Part shown: piece by piece, positions 61,385 through 64,000 of the stretch
How the letters are laid out: each line of letters opens with the position of its first letter
Position numbering within the stretch: position 1 is the first letter of the stretch
NCBI GenBank assembly: GCA_964466195.1
Contig: CAYXMQ010000009.1
Coordinates: forward strand, 54,712 to 118,711
Source of the DNA: PFJX01 sp964466195
Lineage (GTDB): Bacteria; Pseudomonadota; Gammaproteobacteria; Burkholderiales; Thiobacillaceae
Direction of reading: 5' to 3'
DNA length: 64,000 bases
Made by a program: the position numbers and the translations under genes
Notes under the pieces: generated by a model
Told to the model about the DNA's origin: nothing
The model's input: the letters and a program-made list of their open reading frames with translations, nothing else
Databases searched by the model: none

Positions 61385-61870
61385 TCAGGCTTGCCAGTGG
61401 CCGGATTTGCCGCCCTGTTTTTCCAGCAGACGCACGGATTCGATGACCATGCCGCGGTCCACTGCCTTGCACATGTCATAGATGGTGAGCAGCGCGATGC
61501 TGGCGGCGGTGAGGGCTTCCATTTCCACGCCGGTGCGGCCGACGGTTTCGGCCATGGCGCGGCAATCGATCGCGTTGGCGGTTTCGTCGAAGCTGAAATC
61601 GACGGTGACTTTGGTCAGCGCGATGGGATGGCAGAGCGGAATCAGGTCGGCGGTGCGTTTGGCCGCCATGATGCCGGCCAGCCGGGCGACGCCGAGCACG
61701 TCGCCTTTCTTGGCGGCGCCATCGCGGATCATCGCCAGCGTGTCGGCTAGCATGCGGATACGGCCGGAGGTGACGGCGACGCGGCGGGTTTCGGCTTTTT
61801 CGCCGACGCCGACCATCAGTGCACGGCCTTGTTCGTCGAAATGGGTGAAGTTTTGTTCAGCGGGGTTCAT
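61385..61870 (-). CDS. moaC: Molybdenum cofactor biosynthesis protein MoaC
   Basis: A 161-residue cyclic pyranopterin monophosphate synthase. Family segments are LTHFD-like FTHFDEQGRALMVGVGEKAETRRVAVTSG, GVARLAGIMAAKRTADLIPLCHPIALTKV, TVGRTGVEMEALTAASIALLTIYDMCKA and GKSGHW. It converts the MoaA product to cPMP. The ATG giving MNPAEQNFTHF was chosen over one 12 codons upstream to fit the family start. It is divergent from the M48 protease gene, with 42 bases between the starts, and upstream of the SUMF1-like gene. Confidence 0.95.
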   Translation of the reverse strand: MNPAEQNFTHFDEQGRALMVGVGEKAETRRVAVTSGRIRMLADTLAMIRDGAAKKGDVLGVARLAGIMAAKRTADLIPLCHPIALTKVTVDFSFDETANAIDCRAMAETVGRTGVEMEALTAASIALLTIYDMCKAVDRGMVIESVRLLEKQGGKSGHWQA

Positions 61871-61912
61871 GCGCACGGGGGAACTGGTTGGCGGGGCAAG
61901 TATCATAGCCCG

Positions 61913-63352
61913 ATGCTGAAATTACGCCCCATCGCTCTCGCTCTGCTCATGGCTTTGCCGGCGCACGCACTGGAACTGCCGGATCTGGGCGAGGTTTCCC
62001 GCGTGGCGCTGACCGAGGCGCGCGAAGACCGTATCGGCCGTGAAATCATGCGCCAGATTCGCGACAGCGCCGACAACCTCGATGATCCGGTCCTGACCGA
62101 GTATCTGAATGCGCTGGGGGAGCGTCTGGTCGGCGCGGCATCGACGCCGGGGCGGCGCTTCGAGTTTTTCCCGGTGCGCGATACCACCATCAACGCGTTT
62201 GCTTTGCCGGGCGGTTATGTCGGCGTGCATACCGGCCTGATCGCCGCCGCGCGTAACGAATCCGAACTGGCCGGCGTGCTGGCGCACGAGATCGCCCACG
62301 TCAGCCAGAATCACATCGCGCGCATCGTCGATGCGCAAAAGAATTCCGGCCTGGCCTCGCTGGCGGCCTTGGCCGTCGCCATTCTGGCCGCCCGCTCCAA
62401 CCCTGATGCGGCGCAGGCCGCCATCGTCACCGCACAGGCGATGAGCATCCAGAATCAGCTCGATTTCACTCGCGAGCACGAGCGCGAGGCGGATCGCGTC
62501 GGCTTGCAGACCTTGTCGGCCGCCGGCTTTGCGCCGCAAGGCATGGGCACGTTTTTCGAGCGCCTGCAGGCGCAAGGGCGCGTGTACGAGAACAACGCGC
62601 CGGCCTACCTGCGCACGCACCCGCTGACCTACGAGCGCATTGCCGATATCCAGAACCGCCTGGCGGCGATTCCTTACCGCCAGTATTCCGATAGCCTGGA
62701 GTTCACGCTGGTGCGCGCGCGCGTGCAGGCTGCCGCTGGCGAGGCGCGCGATGCCGTGCATGAGTTCGAAGTGCGGGTGCGCGAACAGCCGTCGGCTGCC
62801 GCCTGGTATGGTCTGGCGCAAGCGAGCCTGCGCGTCGGTGACATGGATCAGGCGGCGCGCGCGCTGGATGCCGCCGACGACATGTTGCCGCGCTTGACGG
62901 CCAGGCCACCCCTGTTCGACCTGGCGCGGGCCGAGCTCGCGCTGGCGCGCAACAACGCGTCCGAAGCGGTTCGACTTTCCGCCGCCGCGCTGGCCGGCAA
63001 CAGCGCCTACCGGCCGCTGGCTTATCTGCACGCGCAGGCGTTGTTGCGCGCCAATCGGGCGCGCGAAGCGCTGGATTACTTGAACGAGCGGCAACGCATC
63101 TGGTCTTCCGATGCCGTGCTCTTCGGGCTGAAGGCGCAGGCGCATCAGGCGCTCGGGCACATGCCCGAATCCTTTCTGGCCCAAGCCGAAGCCTACGTAT
63201 TGCAGGACCGATCGGGCGCGGCGATTGAACAATTGCTGATGGCGCAACGCCAGGGCAAGGCGGATTTCTACACGCTGTCGATCATCGATGCGCGTTTGCG
63301 CCAATTGCGCGAGCAGCAGCAGAAGGAGAATCAACGGGAAACGCCACGCTAA
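61913..63352 (+). CDS. M48 metalloprotease with C-terminal TPR region (BepA-like)
   Basis: A 479-residue periplasmic zinc protease. The signal peptide MLKLRPIALALLMALPAHA has cleavage after AHA. The HExxH site is H125-E126-H129 (LAHEIAHVSQNH), with the downstream ligand segment REHEREADRVGLQTLSAAGF. From about residue 260 to the end are TPR-like helical repeats (AAWYGLAQASLRVGDMDQAARALD, PLAYLHAQALLRANRAREALDYL). The architecture matches E. coli BepA (YfgC), which handles misassembled outer-membrane proteins such as LptD. The ATG at 61913 starts the signal peptide; an earlier in-frame start overlaps moaC. Confidence 0.92.
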   Translation: MLKLRPIALALLMALPAHALELPDLGEVSRVALTEAREDRIGREIMRQIRDSADNLDDPVLTEYLNALGERLVGAASTPGRRFEFFPVRDTTINAFALPGGYVGVHTGLIAAARNESELAGVLAHEIAHVSQNHIARIVDAQKNSGLASLAALAVAILAARSNPDAAQAAIVTAQAMSIQNQLDFTREHEREADRVGLQTLSAAGFAPQGMGTFFERLQAQGRVYENNAPAYLRTHPLTYERIADIQNRLAAIPYRQYSDSLEFTLVRARVQAAAGEARDAVHEFEVRVREQPSAAAWYGLAQASLRVGDMDQAARALDAADDMLPRLTARPPLFDLARAELALARNNASEAVRLSAAALAGNSAYRPLAYLHAQALLRANRAREALDYLNERQRIWSSDAVLFGLKAQAHQALGHMPESFLAQAEAYVLQDRSGAAIEQLLMAQRQGKADFYTLSIIDARLRQLREQQQKENQRETPR

Positions 63353-63483
63353 GTGCGGCCTTGACCGCGCTTGGTACTAACATACTCGGCAGGAAAGATA
63401 TCGTACTAAGTGGTCGGATTCGACCTTGTGTCATCGGGGATGTTGCGAATATTCTTCAGCGTCCCAGCCTGGGAACGTCCATT

Positions 63484-63508
63484 CGCTCTATGCCTGATGG
63501 CATAAGCG
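63484..63508. promoter_or_regulatory. Inverted repeat upstream of soxX
   Basis: CGCTCTATGCC (63484-63494) and GGCATAAGCG (63499-63508) are complementary except for one bulged base, around TGAT, 44-68 bases before the soxX ATG. It may be an operator for a sox regulator. A second partly symmetric stretch (TCGATTGCATTCGA) follows. No confident -35/-10 was found in the 199-base gap. Confidence 0.45.
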
Positions 63509-63551
63509 ATGCGAGTTCGATTGCATTCGATAGAGGAGGAGCCGTCTCGTC

Positions 63552-63908
63552 ATGTGGAAACGCGTCGCCGCCATAACCGGTGTTTTCGCAAGCCTGTTCG
63601 TCACGACTGCGTTCGCGCAACCCTCCTCGCCGGGCGAGACCGGCAAGGACATCGCTTACAACCGCGCGAAGGGCAACTGCCTGGCCTGTCACGCCTTCCC
63701 GACCCAAGCCGATGCCGAGCAGACCGGCAACAGCGGTCCGCCGCAGATCGCCATGCAGGCGCGCTTTCCCGATAGGGCCGTATTGCGCGCCAAGATATGG
63801 GATGCCACGGCATCCTACCCTCAGAGTTTCATGCCGCCGTTCGGCAAGCACCAAGTGCTGAGCGAGGAAGAAATCGACAAGGTCGTCGACTTTGTTCATA
63901 GCCTGTAA
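63552..63908 (+). CDS. soxX: Sulfur-oxidation cytochrome c subunit SoxX
   Basis: A 118-residue monohaem cytochrome. The Sec signal peptide ends at AFA (residue 22). The haem site is C43-L-A-C46-H47 (GNCLACHAFP), with the likely distal ligand M94 in SFMPPFGKH, a SoxX hallmark. It pairs with SoxA to load thiosulfate onto SoxY in the periplasm. The start is preceded by GAGGAGGAG. It heads a sox operon, with soxY beginning 27 bases later. Its length suits the short monohaem SoxX class. Confidence 0.93.
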   Translation: MWKRVAAITGVFASLFVTTAFAQPSSPGETGKDIAYNRAKGNCLACHAFPTQADAEQTGNSGPPQIAMQARFPDRAVLRAKIWDATASYPQSFMPPFGKHQVLSEEEIDKVVDFVHSL

Positions 63909-63935
63909 CCATCTGTTTAGACATTAGGAGTGCAC

Positions 63936-64000
63936 ATGAATATTTTGCGCAGAAACGTACTGAAAGGCGCTGGCGCAGCCAGCGCAGTAAGCGTGGCGAT
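63936..64000 (+). CDS. soxY: Start of soxY, sulfur carrier protein (partial, cut by window edge)
   Basis: The first 21 codons read MNILRRNVLKGAGAASAVSVA, a twin-arginine signal peptide (RRNVLK) as expected of SoxY, which is exported folded with SoxZ. ATTAGGAG precedes the ATG. Only the signal sequence is visible, so the call rests on position after soxX and the Tat motif; the C-terminal GGCGG swinging arm lies outside the window. Confidence 0.75.
   Translation, partial: MNILRRNVLKGAGAASAVSVA

Overview
The window reads as chromosome from a motile, sulfur-oxidising betaproteobacterium. The support is a sulfide:quinone oxidoreductase, soxX and the start of soxY, a complete flgBCDEFGHIJKL operon, an extended chemotaxis operon, a 2-methylcitrate operon and high GC throughout. 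No tRNA, rRNA, CRISPR array, insertion sequence, phage gene or replication origin was seen. Genes are tightly packed and no gap exceeds 300 bases.

Layout. 1-4.3 kb (minus): tripartite ABC exporter (ATPase, FtsX permease, HlyD-type adaptor). 4.4-6.1 kb (plus): a small unknown gene and sqr behind a near-perfect sigma-54 promoter. 6.2-11.7 kb (minus): prpE-prpB-prpC-prpD with two copies of a small hairpin repeat in its spacers. 11.8-13.3 kb: manC. 13.3-17.0 kb: a CYTH-CHAD protein divergent from ppk1 (polyphosphate); ppx lies at 43-45 kb. 17.2-19.0 kb: a receiver-kinase fusion and its NarL-type regulator. 19.1-28.6 kb: chemotaxis genes in the order receiver, small receptor-like protein, cheY, STAS, cheA, mcp, cheW, a decayed mcp/cheW chimera, cheR, cheD, cheB. 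28.6-39.8 kb: three hybrid histidine kinases, a PhnD-like lipoprotein and an HD-GYP phosphodiesterase. 39.9-42.6 kb: DUF349 protein. 42.6-46.9 kb (minus): PAS-receptor, ppx, receiver protein. 47.1-50.6 kb: ovoA-ovoB (ovothiol). 50.7-60.5 kb: flagellar rod, hook, rings and hook-filament junction behind a second sigma-54 promoter. 60.5-61.9 kb (minus): SUMF1-like protein and moaC. 61.9-63.4 kb: M48 metalloprotease with a repeat domain. 63.5 kb to the end: soxX and the start of soxY.

How it fits together. Roughly 20 kb in the middle is signal transduction, running from receptors and CheA through hybrid kinases to a likely c-di-GMP phosphodiesterase. The most notable sequence-level observations are: (1) two 24-residue MshEN-like motifs in the CheA linker, suggesting c-di-GMP input; (2) a 48-codon gene that is the scar of a deletion between a second mcp and a second cheW; (3) an amber codon that removes the C-terminal receiver of a five-PAS hybrid kinase, while an intact paralogue has CAG at the same place; (4) a CheZ-like D-x-x-x-Q motif in a receptor-like protein; (5) a PhnD-like lipoprotein translationally coupled to a membrane kinase with no transporter; (6) nearly identical sigma-54 promoters before sqr and flgB.
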